Shown here piece after piece: positions 7,690 through 14,035 of a DNA stretch of 20,025 nucleotides. The notes beneath the pieces are model-generated. The model had not been told where the DNA came from. It worked only from the letters and a program-made list of their open reading frames with translations, and did not search any database. Origin of the DNA: VYDC01 sp034420495. GTDB lineage: Bacteria > Chloroflexota > Dehalococcoidia > UBA2979. The stretch covers positions 1 through 20,025 of the forward strand of contig DAOULG010000288.1 of the NCBI GenBank assembly GCA_034420495.1, in the 5' to 3' direction. The translations under genes were made by a program, and so were the position numbers. The stretch's first letter is position 1; every line of letters starts with the position of its first letter.

Positions 7690-8682
7690 TCACACCGAGA
7701 GCGCCAGTGCGACGCCGACCATCGCCCCCGAGAAGGCGATCAGCCAGAGGCGCATCACGACCTGCGGCTCGCTCCAGCCGATCAGCTCGAAGTGGTGGTG
7801 CAGCGGCGTCATGCGGAAGAGCCGGAGCCCGCCGGTCGCCTGGAAGTAGGCGATCTGCAGGAGCGCCGAGCCGGCCTCCGCCACGAAGACGGCGCCGATG
7901 ACGGGGAGCAGCAGCCAGTGGCCGGTCATGAGCGCGACCGTCGCGAGCGTCGCGCCGAGCGGCAGCGCCCCCGTGTCGCCCATGAAGAGGCTCGCGGGGT
8001 GCGAGTTGTACCAGAGGAAGCCGAGCAGGGCCCCGACGACGGTGAAGGAGAAGGTGGCGAGGAAGTCCTGCCCCTGCACGAAGGCGATCACGGCGTAGGC
8101 CGCGAAGGCGATGGCCGCCGTGCCGCCCAGGAGCCCGTCGAGCCCGTCGGTGATGGCGACGGCGCTCGTCGTGCCGACGACGGCCGCCATCGCGATCGGG
8201 ATGTAGATGAGCCCGAGCTCGTATTTGCCGGCCCACGGGACGTTGATGCTGCGCGCCTCGAGCCCGTAGTAGAGGACGAGCGCCACGCCGAGCGAGAGCA
8301 GCACGAGGAAGCCGAGCTTGAACCGCCAGGGGAGTCCCCGCTGGCGGCGCCCGACGAGCGTGCCGGCGTCGTCGAGCGCCCCGAGCAGCATCGCCGCGAT
8401 GAGCACGGTGAGCGGGAGCAGGATCGAGCGCCGGGCGCCCCCCTCGCCGAGCAGCGAGGGGATCGCGTCGGTGAGGTTGGTCGGCACCGTGATGAGGGCG
8501 ACGGCGCCGAAGATGAGCAGGCCCCCCATCGTCGGGGTCCCGGCCTTGACGGCGTGCGTCGAGGGCCCCTCCTCCGAGATCGACTTCCCCAGCCGCCGGG
8601 AGCGCAGCAGCCGCACGACCGGCGGGCCCGCGGCCAGCGCGAGCAGGAAGGCCGAGCCGCCGACCAGGAGCGAGTAGATCAT
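7690..8682 (-). CDS. mraY: Phospho-N-acetylmuramoyl-pentapeptide-transferase MraY
   Basis: MraY is the polytopic membrane enzyme that moves phospho-MurNAc-pentapeptide onto undecaprenyl phosphate, giving lipid I. The 330-residue product is somewhat short for the family (about 320-360) but spans it. It has 'STHAVKAGTPTMGG' (41-54), the DD pair in 'GALDDAGTLVGRRQRGL' (101-117), 'ITDGLDGLLGG' (177-187), 'WYNSHPASLFMGDTGALPLG' (224-243) with the catalytic-site Asp, and the C-terminal 'FRMTPLHHHFELIGW' (289-303). The hydrophobic profile fits about ten membrane spans. The residue three before Asp179 is Ala176, where the family has a near-invariant Asn (NxTDGLDG). The ATG at 8682 overlaps the murF TGA (ATGA). 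Confidence 0.95.
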   Translation of the reverse strand: MIYSLLVGGSAFLLALAAGPPVVRLLRSRRLGKSISEEGPSTHAVKAGTPTMGGLLIFGAVALITVPTNLTDAIPSLLGEGGARRSILLPLTVLIAAMLLGALDDAGTLVGRRQRGLPWRFKLGFLVLLSLGVALVLYYGLEARSINVPWAGKYELGLIYIPIAMAAVVGTTSAVAITDGLDGLLGGTAAIAFAAYAVIAFVQGQDFLATFSFTVVGALLGFLWYNSHPASLFMGDTGALPLGATLATVALMTGHWLLLPVIGAVFVAEAGSALLQIAYFQATGGLRLFRMTPLHHHFELIGWSEPQVVMRLWLIAFSGAMVGVALALSV

Positions 8683-10085
8683 GCGGGACCTCCCGAGAGG
8701 GCCCGGACGACCCGCTCCAGCTCCAGGGCGCGGGAGCCCTTGACGAGCAGCACGTCGCCCGGCCGGAGCTCGTGGGCGAGCGCCGCGGCCGCCTCCCCGG
8801 CGGAGCGCGCGTGGCGGATGTGGCCGGGCGGCGCGCCTCCCTCCTCGGCCGCCTCGCCGATGGCGCGCCCGAGCTCGCCGACGGTGTAGAGCAGGTCGAC
8901 CACGGCGCCGGCGCGGCGGCCGACGTCGCGGTGGAGCGGCTCCGAGAGCTCGCCGAGCTCGCGCATGTCGCCGAGCAGCGCGATGCGCCGACCGGGGAGC
9001 TCGGCGAGCAGATCGAGCGCGGCGAGCGTCGCGGCGGGGCCCGCGCTGTAGCTGTCGTCGATGAGCGTCACGCCGCCGGGGAGCTCCCGCAGCCGCAGCC
9101 GCGGTCCCGGCGCGAGCCGCTCGAGCGCGCAGGCGACCTCCGCGAGCACGAGGCCCTCGGCGAGGCCGACGCAGGCCGCGGCCAGCACGTTGGGGACGAG
9201 GTGGAGGCCCGGGATCGGGACCCGCACGCGCCGCGAGCCCCGCCCCGCCGGCCCGGAGGTCGTGAGCGTGAAGGCGAAGCCCGAGCGGCCGCGGCTCTCG
9301 ATCTCGGAGGCGCGCACGTCGGCGTCCGCCCGGCGGCCGAGGCGCCAGACGCGCGCCTCGGTGTGCTGGGCCATCTGCTCGACCCGGGGATCGTCGGCGT
9401 TGAGGATCGCGTGCCCCTCCGGGGGCAGCGCCTCCACGAGCTCCCGCTTGGCGCGGGCGATGCGCTCCACGGAGCCGGCGCTCTCCAGGTGCACCGGGCC
9501 GACGTTGAGCACGACCCCGGTGCGCGGGCGCGCCCACCGCGCGAGGTCGGCGATCTCGCCGGTCGTGTACATCCCCATCTCGATCACGGCCCGCTCCACC
9601 TCGGCGTCGAGCGAGAGCAGGCAGAGCGGGACGCCGATCTCGTTGTTGTAGTTGTTCTCCGCGGCGTGGACGCGGTAGCGCGTGCGCAGCACGCTCGCCG
9701 CCATCAGCTTCGTCGTCGTCTTGCCGACGTTCCCGGTGATCCCCACCACGACCGTGCCCGGGAGGGCCGCCCGCCACGCCTCGGCGAGGCGCTGGAGCGC
9801 CGCGAGCGGGTCCGCGACGAAGAAGCAGGGCGCCTCCTCCAGCCCCTCGACCGGGCGCGCGAGCAGGGCGCCGGCCGCGCCGGCGCGCACCGCCTCGGCG
9901 GCGAAGTCGTGGCCGTCGCGGCGCTCGCCCGGGAGCGCCACGAAGAGATCGCCCGGGCCGGCCTCGCGCGAGTCGATCACCGCGCGCCGGAAGCGGCGGC
10001 CGCGGTCGCCGGTCCGGCGCGCCAGCGTCTCGCCGAGCGCCGAGGCGACGAAGGCCGCGTCGAGGAGGGGCGCGGAGGCGGTCAC
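8679..10085 (-). CDS. murF: UDP-N-acetylmuramoyl-tripeptide--D-alanyl-D-alanine ligase MurF
   Basis: MurF attaches the D-Ala-D-Ala made by Ddl, completing the soluble pentapeptide precursor. The 468-residue product has the MurF N-terminal 'IDSREAGPGDLFVALPGERRDGHDF' pattern (37-61), the P-loop 'ITGNVGKTTTK' (116-126), 'ENNYNNEIGVPL' (143-154), 'EMGMYTTGEI' (169-178), 'VGPVHLESAGS' (195-205), and C-terminal 'LIDDSYSAGPAATLAALDLL' (341-360) and 'LLGDMRELGE' (370-379). NYNNEIGVP and LGDMxELG separate MurF from MurE, and no DNPR-type MurE motif is present. The GTG start at 10085 overlaps the ftsI TGA (GTGA). MurF directly follows FtsI, where MurE usually intervenes. The motif usually written DD(T/S)YNANP reads DDSYSAGP here. 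Confidence 0.95.
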   Translation of the reverse strand: MTASAPLLDAAFVASALGETLARRTGDRGRRFRRAVIDSREAGPGDLFVALPGERRDGHDFAAEAVRAGAAGALLARPVEGLEEAPCFFVADPLAALQRLAEAWRAALPGTVVVGITGNVGKTTTKLMAASVLRTRYRVHAAENNYNNEIGVPLCLLSLDAEVERAVIEMGMYTTGEIADLARWARPRTGVVLNVGPVHLESAGSVERIARAKRELVEALPPEGHAILNADDPRVEQMAQHTEARVWRLGRRADADVRASEIESRGRSGFAFTLTTSGPAGRGSRRVRVPIPGLHLVPNVLAAACVGLAEGLVLAEVACALERLAPGPRLRLRELPGGVTLIDDSYSAGPAATLAALDLLAELPGRRIALLGDMRELGELSEPLHRDVGRRAGAVVDLLYTVGELGRAIGEAAEEGGAPPGHIRHARSAGEAAAALAHELRPGDVLLVKGSRALELERVVRALSGGPA

Positions 10086-11815
10086 GGCGAGACCACCAGC
10101 TCGTCGGCGGCCGGCACGCGCAGGTACTCCATCAGCCGCCCGGCGAGCCGAGAGAAGAGCGGGGCGGCGACCTCCCCGCCGAGGTTCCGCTCGCCGCCGG
10201 GCTGATCGACCTTGACGAGGACCGAGATGCGGGGCGACTCGTAGGGGATGAAGCCGGCGAAGGAGGCGATCGTCGTGTCGAGGTCGTAGCCGGTCGGGAT
10301 CGAGACGAGCGTCGTGCCGGTCTTGCCGGCGACGTGGTAGCCCTCGACCCGCGCGCCCGAGTAGACGGAGGTCTCCACCACGTCGAACATCAGCCGCGCC
10401 ATCACCCGCGCCGTCTGCGACGAGACGACGCGGCGCACCTCGACCGGCTCGAAGCGGCGCACCTCGGTCGGCGTGACGATCTCCGAGACGACGTAGGGGC
10501 GCATCAGCAGGCCGCCGTTGGCGAAGGAGTTGACGGCGGTGAGCACCTGCAGGGGCGTGGCGGCGAGGCCCTGCCCGAAGGAGTTCGTCGCCCGGTCCGA
10601 CTCGTACCAGTCGGGATCCTCCGGCGTCCGCAGCAGCCCCTCCGCCTCGCCGGAGAGGCCGATGTGCGTCGGCTCGCCCAGGCCGAAGGCGCGCAGGTAG
10701 TCGTAGAAGGGCCGGGCGCCGATGCGCTCGGAGAGCCAGACCGCGCCGGTGTTGAGCGAGCGCTGAAGGTACTCGGTGACCGTCACCTCGCCGTGGGCCT
10801 GCAGGTCCCAGTTGCGGATCGTGTATCCGCCGACCTCGACGGAGCCCTCGTCGACGTAGGTGCTCTGCGTCGTGATCCGGCCGAGGTCGAGCGCGGCGGC
10901 CGTCGTCAGCGTCTTCAGCACCGACCCGGGCTCGTAGAGGTCGGTGACCGGCGTGTTGCGCACCAGCCGCGAGAGCTCGGGATCGTCGAGGTCGACGTCG
11001 GTGAGCGCCACCGAGGGCTTCGCGGCGAGCGCCAGCACCGCCCCGGTGTGGGGATCCATCACGACGATGGAGCCCGACGGCGCCTCGTACTGCTCCAGCG
11101 CCCGGTCGAGTTCCTGCTCGGCGATGCGCTGGATGACGGCGTCGATGGTGAGGACGACGTCCCCGCCGCGCTCGGGCGGGTGCTCGAGCCTGCTCCCGAA
11201 GGCGATCGGGCGCCCGAGCACGTCGCGCTCCGTGTAGACGGTGCCCGAGCGGCCCCTCAGCACGTGATCGTAGTCCGCCTCGATGCCCCAGAGCCCGCGG
11301 TCGTCCAGGCCGACGTGCCCGATGAGCTGCCCGGCGATGTCGCCCTCGGGGTGGATGCGGACGGAGGAGGGCGTGAGGCGCACGCCGGCCAGTCCGGCGG
11401 CGTCGACCCCGAGGCCGGTCGCGTACCCGACGTCGCGCGCCAGCAGGACGGTGCCGTCCTGCTCCCGGGTTCCGAGCGCGTAGACCTCCCCGGCCTCCAG
11501 GCCGAGCGCCGCCGCGAGGCCGTGCGCCGCCCGCCGGGCGGTCTCCTCGTCGTCCCAGCGGGAGCGATCGAGGTAGACGTCCCAGGTGTCGACGGAGGTC
11601 GCGAGCGGGTAGCCGTTCGCCGAGAGGATCGCGCCGCGGGGTGCCGGCACCTCGGCCGCGCCGTAGTGCAGCCGCGCCGCCTCGTCGCGGTAGCGATCGT
11701 GCTCGAGCACCTGTATCACGACGAGCCGCCAGACCAGCGCCGTCGCGCCGGCGAGCAGCAGGAGCACCAGCACCAGGTGTCGCCAGGTCAGGTGGTCGGG
11801 TCGCGCGTCGTTCAC
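10082..11815 (-). CDS. ftsI: Class B penicillin-binding protein, septal transpeptidase FtsI/PBP2-like
   Basis: This is the septal D,D-transpeptidase that cross-links strands made by FtsW. The 577-residue product has a short cytoplasmic start, one membrane anchor (about 13-35), the PBP dimerisation domain with 'APRGAILSANGYPLA' (58-72) and 'GHVGLDDRGLWGIEADYDHVLRG' near 166-188, then the transpeptidase domain. That domain carries 'EPGSVLK' with nucleophile Ser298 and Lys301, 'SLN' at 353-355 and 'KTGTT' from Lys498. No PASTA repeats follow; the protein ends about 75 residues after KTG. The GTG start at 11815 is the first in-frame start, 90 bp after the ftsL-like gene. Its stop overlaps murF. 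By position between ftsL and the mur genes it is FtsI; the family alone would also allow SpoVD-like or another class B PBP. Confidence 0.94.
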   Translation of the reverse strand: MNDARPDHLTWRHLVLVLLLLAGATALVWRLVVIQVLEHDRYRDEAARLHYGAAEVPAPRGAILSANGYPLATSVDTWDVYLDRSRWDDEETARRAAHGLAAALGLEAGEVYALGTREQDGTVLLARDVGYATGLGVDAAGLAGVRLTPSSVRIHPEGDIAGQLIGHVGLDDRGLWGIEADYDHVLRGRSGTVYTERDVLGRPIAFGSRLEHPPERGGDVVLTIDAVIQRIAEQELDRALEQYEAPSGSIVVMDPHTGAVLALAAKPSVALTDVDLDDPELSRLVRNTPVTDLYEPGSVLKTLTTAAALDLGRITTQSTYVDEGSVEVGGYTIRNWDLQAHGEVTVTEYLQRSLNTGAVWLSERIGARPFYDYLRAFGLGEPTHIGLSGEAEGLLRTPEDPDWYESDRATNSFGQGLAATPLQVLTAVNSFANGGLLMRPYVVSEIVTPTEVRRFEPVEVRRVVSSQTARVMARLMFDVVETSVYSGARVEGYHVAGKTGTTLVSIPTGYDLDTTIASFAGFIPYESPRISVLVKVDQPGGERNLGGEVAAPLFSRLAGRLMEYLRVPAADELVVSP

Positions 11816-11905
11816 CTGAGGCCGCTCCCTGCGAGTCGCTCCCCCGGGGGCGGCGGGCGGATCGGGCGCCCGGGCGCGGCCCGCGCCGCCGCTCGCCCCG
11901 CCTCG

Positions 11906-12415
11906 CTACATGCCCCCTCCCGGCAGCCGGTCGAGCAGCGTCCGCCAGAGGGATGCCGGGGGCTCGGGCGGCTCCGCGAGGGGTTGCACGTAGCGCTCCG
12001 GCATCCGCAGCGTCGCCGGCGCCGGGATGTCCACCGCGACGGTCAGCACGGTGGTGGTCTCGACCATCCCGAGCTCCGTCGCGGCGCGCCGGGCGAGGTC
12101 GTCCCCCCGCGAGAGCTCGGCGACGCTCCCCTCCAGCAGCCGCACCTCCGCCGCCAGCCGCGCGCGCTCGCGCTCCAGGGCGAGCAGCTCGTAGCCGGCC
12201 TCGGCGATGCGGCTGGTCTGCAGCACCTGGTAGACGCCGAGCGCCCCCACGGCGAGCAGCAGGAGGCCGAGCAGGAAGAGGCCGGGGATGCGCCGCCAGC
12301 GCGACTGCACGATGACGGCCGCCCCCTCGAGGGCGCGCCGGGAGATGGCGCCCCGGCCCGGCCCGCCGGGGATCGCCCCCCCGGCGAGCGGCGCGGCGCG
12401 CGGGTGCGTCGCCAT
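11906..12415 (-). CDS. ftsL: FtsL-like septum formation protein (one TM segment plus coiled coil)
   Basis: FtsL-type proteins are small bitopic proteins that form a coiled-coil complex with FtsQ/DivIB and FtsB/DivIC and activate FtsWI. This 169-residue product has a basic and Gly/Pro-rich cytoplasmic part (1-43), a hydrophobic helix (about 44-63, PGLFLLGLLLLAVGALGVYQ) and a heptad-like extracytoplasmic helix (about 66-102, 'RIAEAGYELLALERERARLA' onward). It then has 'RAATELGMVE', a typical FtsL/DivIC tail motif, and ends in a proline-rich stretch. Identification rests on topology, this motif and position between rsmH and ftsI, since the family is weakly conserved. ATG at 12415 shares a base with the rsmH TGA (TGATG). 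It could equally be called DivIC/FtsB-like. Confidence 0.8.
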   Translation of the reverse strand: MATHPRAAPLAGGAIPGGPGRGAISRRALEGAAVIVQSRWRRIPGLFLLGLLLLAVGALGVYQVLQTSRIAEAGYELLALERERARLAAEVRLLEGSVAELSRGDDLARRAATELGMVETTTVLTVAVDIPAPATLRMPERYVQPLAEPPEPPASLWRTLLDRLPGGGM

Positions 12416-13428
12416 CAGGCGCCGCCCGGTGCGGGGAGGCGCTCCGCCGCCCGCAGCCGCGCCGACCGGGAGCGGGGGTTGCGCGCCACCTCGTCGGCGC
12501 CGGGCCGGAGCGGGCGGCGGGTGAGATCGGCGAGCGTCGCCACGTGGCCGCAGAGGCAGGCCGGGGTTCGGGGCGGGCAGAGGCAGCCGGTCGCCTCGCG
12601 CCGCAGGAAGCGCTTGACGATGCGGTCCTCCAGCGAGTGGTAGGAGAGGACGACCAGGCGGCCACCGGCAGCGAGCAGGCCGTGAGCACCGGGAAGCGCC
12701 GCGTCGAGGAGCGAGAGCTCGTCGTTGACGGCGATCCGCAGGGCTTGAAACGTCCGGGTAGCGGGGTGGATGTGGTCTGGACGTCCCCGGCCCGGTCTCA
12801 CGGCCTGCTCGATGGCGGTGACGAGGTCACCCGTCGTCCGGAGCGGGCGGCTGGCCACCACCGCCCGCGCGATCGCGCGAGATCGTCTCTCCTCTCCGAA
12901 TTCCCGGAGCAGCGCCGCCAGCCGGCGCTCCGGGTAGCCGTTCACGATGGAGGCGGCGCTCGGCCCCTCCCCCTCGGGATCCATGCGCATGTCCAGCGGC
13001 TCGTCGCGCAGGAACGAGAAGCCCCGCCCCGGCGCGGCGATCTGCAGCGAGGAGAGCCCCAGGTCGAAGAGAACGCCGTCGGCCTGCTCGATGCCGCACG
13101 CGGCCGCGATCGCGGGGAGGTCGTCGAAGCGGCCGTGGCAGAGCGTCGCCGCGTCGCCCCGGGAGGCGAGCCGCGCGCGGGCGGCGTCGAGGGCCTGCTC
13201 GTCGCGGTCGATCCCGAGCAGCCGGGCCGAGGGCTCGGCCGCGAGCAGGGCGAGGGCGTGCCCGGCCGTCCCGAGCGTCGCGTCGATGTAGCGCCCGCCC
13301 GGCCGCGGCCGGAGGAGACGCACCACCTCGGCCGCCATGACCGGCTCGTGGAGGGTCGCGCCGGCGTCGGGGCGGGGAGGGGGCGAGCCGCCGTCGCCCC
13401 GGGCCGGCGGGGCCAGCAGCGCCGTCAC
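12415..13428 (-). CDS. rsmH: 16S rRNA (cytosine(1402)-N4)-methyltransferase RsmH (MraW)
   Basis: RsmH methylates N4 of C1402 in the decoding centre of 16S rRNA using S-adenosylmethionine. The 337-residue product shows 'HEPVMAAEVVRLL' (27-39), the SAM-binding 'YIDATLGTAGHALALL' (47-62), 'GIDRDEQAL' (72-80), 'FDLGLSSLQIAAPGRGFSF' (121-139), 'LDMRMDP' (145-151), 'RTFQALRIAVNDEL' (225-238), 'SYHSLEDRIVKRFL' (262-275), and a C-terminal Cys cluster 'CLCPPRTPACLC' (282-293) that is common in the family. The GTG start at 13428 overlaps the mraZ TGA (GTGA). A longer frame reaches upstream to 13893, but this is inside mraZ. The mraZ-rsmH-ftsL order is the conserved head of dcw clusters. Confidence 0.96.
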   Translation of the reverse strand: MTALLAPPARGDGGSPPPRPDAGATLHEPVMAAEVVRLLRPRPGGRYIDATLGTAGHALALLAAEPSARLLGIDRDEQALDAARARLASRGDAATLCHGRFDDLPAIAAACGIEQADGVLFDLGLSSLQIAAPGRGFSFLRDEPLDMRMDPEGEGPSAASIVNGYPERRLAALLREFGEERRSRAIARAVVASRPLRTTGDLVTAIEQAVRPGRGRPDHIHPATRTFQALRIAVNDELSLLDAALPGAHGLLAAGGRLVVLSYHSLEDRIVKRFLRREATGCLCPPRTPACLCGHVATLADLTRRPLRPGADEVARNPRSRSARLRAAERLPAPGGA

Positions 13429-13850
13429 GGCGTCCCCTCCCCTCCGGCGTCGCCGGCCTCGGCCGCCGCCCGCTCGCGCTCCCAGCGCTCCGGGCTCCAC
13501 AGCTCGACGTAGTCGCCGCAGCCGATGACCGTGGCGCGGCCCTTGAGCGACGCGGCCTCGCGCATCGCGAGAGGCAGCAGCACGCGGCCCTGCCCGTCGA
13601 GCTCCACCGTGAAGGCGCCGGGGAGGAAGCCGCGCCGGACGCGCCGCCCCTCGATGTCGCGGGTGCTGACGTGATCGCCGAGACGGGAGCGGGTCTCCTG
13701 CTCGAAGCCCTCGTGGGTGTAGAGCTCGATGCAGCCGTCCGCGCTCGCCCGCAGGACGCCGCCGCGGGCGAAGGCGTTGCGGTAGCGCGCCGGGACGGCG
13801 ACCCGGCCGCGGTCGTCGACCGCGTGATCGAAGGAGCCGTAGAAGTACAC
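13425..13850 (-). CDS. mraZ: Transcriptional regulator MraZ (two AbrB-like SpoVT half-domains)
   Basis: MraZ is a ring-forming DNA-binding protein at the head of dcw clusters. In Escherichia coli it represses its own operon by binding TGGGN repeats. The 141-residue product carries both family repeats: 'DDRGRVAVPARYR' (12-24) and 'DGQGRVLLP' (85-93), each the DxxGRxxxP swapped-hairpin motif. It starts 'MYFYGSFDHAVDDRGR', as expected from the family start. The start codon is GTG at 13850, preceded by GGGGCGG as a modest ribosome binding site. The gene is the first of the minus-strand cluster, overlaps rsmH by 4 bp, and has matching TGGGG boxes about 40-50 bp upstream, so autoregulation is likely (inferred). 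Confidence 0.96.
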   Translation of the reverse strand: MYFYGSFDHAVDDRGRVAVPARYRNAFARGGVLRASADGCIELYTHEGFEQETRSRLGDHVSTRDIEGRRVRRGFLPGAFTVELDGQGRVLLPLAMREAASLKGRATVIGCGDYVELWSPERWERERAAAEAGDAGGEGTP

Positions 13851-13872
13851 GCCGCCCCGCTGTCATCCAGCC

Positions 13873-13889
13873 GGCACAGGGACTGTGCC
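13873..13889. repeat. Perfect 7-bp inverted repeat in the mraZ leader
   Basis: GGCACAG and CTGTGCC flank a 3-bp centre (17 bp in all). The repeat lies between the MraZ box and the mraZ start, touching the start-proximal TGGGG box at 13888-13889. In mRNA it could form a 7-bp hairpin about 23 nt before the GTG. In DNA it is the shape of a dimer operator. It is not followed by a T run, so it is not a standard terminator. Confidence 0.5.
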
Positions 13890-13902
13890 CCATTTCTCCC
13901 CA
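13888..13902 (-). promoter_or_regulatory. MraZ box (TGGGG-N5-TGGGG)
   Basis: On the minus strand TGGGG (13902-13898), AGAAA, TGGGG (13892-13888) form a direct repeat with a 10-bp period. Repeats of TGGGN separated by 5 bp are the described MraZ operator in Escherichia coli and other bacteria. Here the pair lies just downstream of the predicted start site, about 38-52 bp upstream of the mraZ start codon, suited to autorepression. Two copies are present rather than three. Confidence 0.7.
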
Positions 13903-13917
13903 TTACGGTCCCGAGAA

Positions 13918-13945
13918 ACTATCACACGCCCCACCGGCCCCACAA
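13918..13945 (-). promoter_or_regulatory. Putative Pmra promoter of the dcw cluster
   Basis: Reading the minus strand, TTGTGG (13945-13940) is separated by 16 bp from GATAGT (13923-13918), preceded by a TGTG. It matches the -35 and -10 consensus at three and four of six bases. It lies in a locally AT-richer stretch and predicts transcription from about 13911, giving a leader of about 60 nt to the mraZ GTG. No other promoter-like pair is evident upstream of mraZ. The -35 and spacer overlap the TGGGG pair at 13942-13929. Confidence 0.5.
13929..13942 (-). promoter_or_regulatory. Second TGGGG pair, possible auxiliary MraZ site
   Basis: On the minus strand TGGGG occurs at 13942-13938 and again at 13933-13929, a 9-bp period instead of 10. 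The pair covers the predicted -35 and spacer. It could be a degenerate MraZ site 31 bp (about three helical turns) from the canonical pair, or chance in G-rich DNA. Confidence 0.35.
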
Positions 13946-14019
13946 CAGGGGGCGCCCGGCGCCGCGGGAGGGCGGCGCGCCCTTGCCCGTCGGCGCCCGC
14001 AGGGCGCACCGTGAGCGGG

Positions 14020-14030
14020 GGAGGAGGAGG
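14020..14030 (+). promoter_or_regulatory. Strong ribosome binding site setting the moaB start
   Basis: GGAGGAGGAGG ends 5 bases before ATG 14036. A GTG at 14030 overlaps this purine tract and would have no ribosome binding site of its own, so ATG 14036 is the preferred start of the following gene. Confidence 0.75.
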
Positions 14031-14035
14031 TGGCG

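Noticed and set aside
8679..12689. A single 1336-codon minus-strand frame covering murF, ftsI and ftsL
   Set aside because: Only its last 468 codons (murF) show protein-like sequence. The upstream part is out of frame with ftsI, ftsL and rsmH and is not a fusion or a hidden MurE.
12747..12830. Locally less G+C-rich stretch in rsmH, considered as inserted DNA
   Set aside because: It encodes the conserved RTFQALRIAVNDEL region of RsmH in frame, so it is ordinary coding sequence.
13993..14007. GCGCCC-GCA-GGGCGC hairpin ahead of the MoaB-like gene, considered as terminator or leader element
   Set aside because: GC-only 6-bp palindromes are common in this composition, no T run follows, and nothing else marks it as functional.
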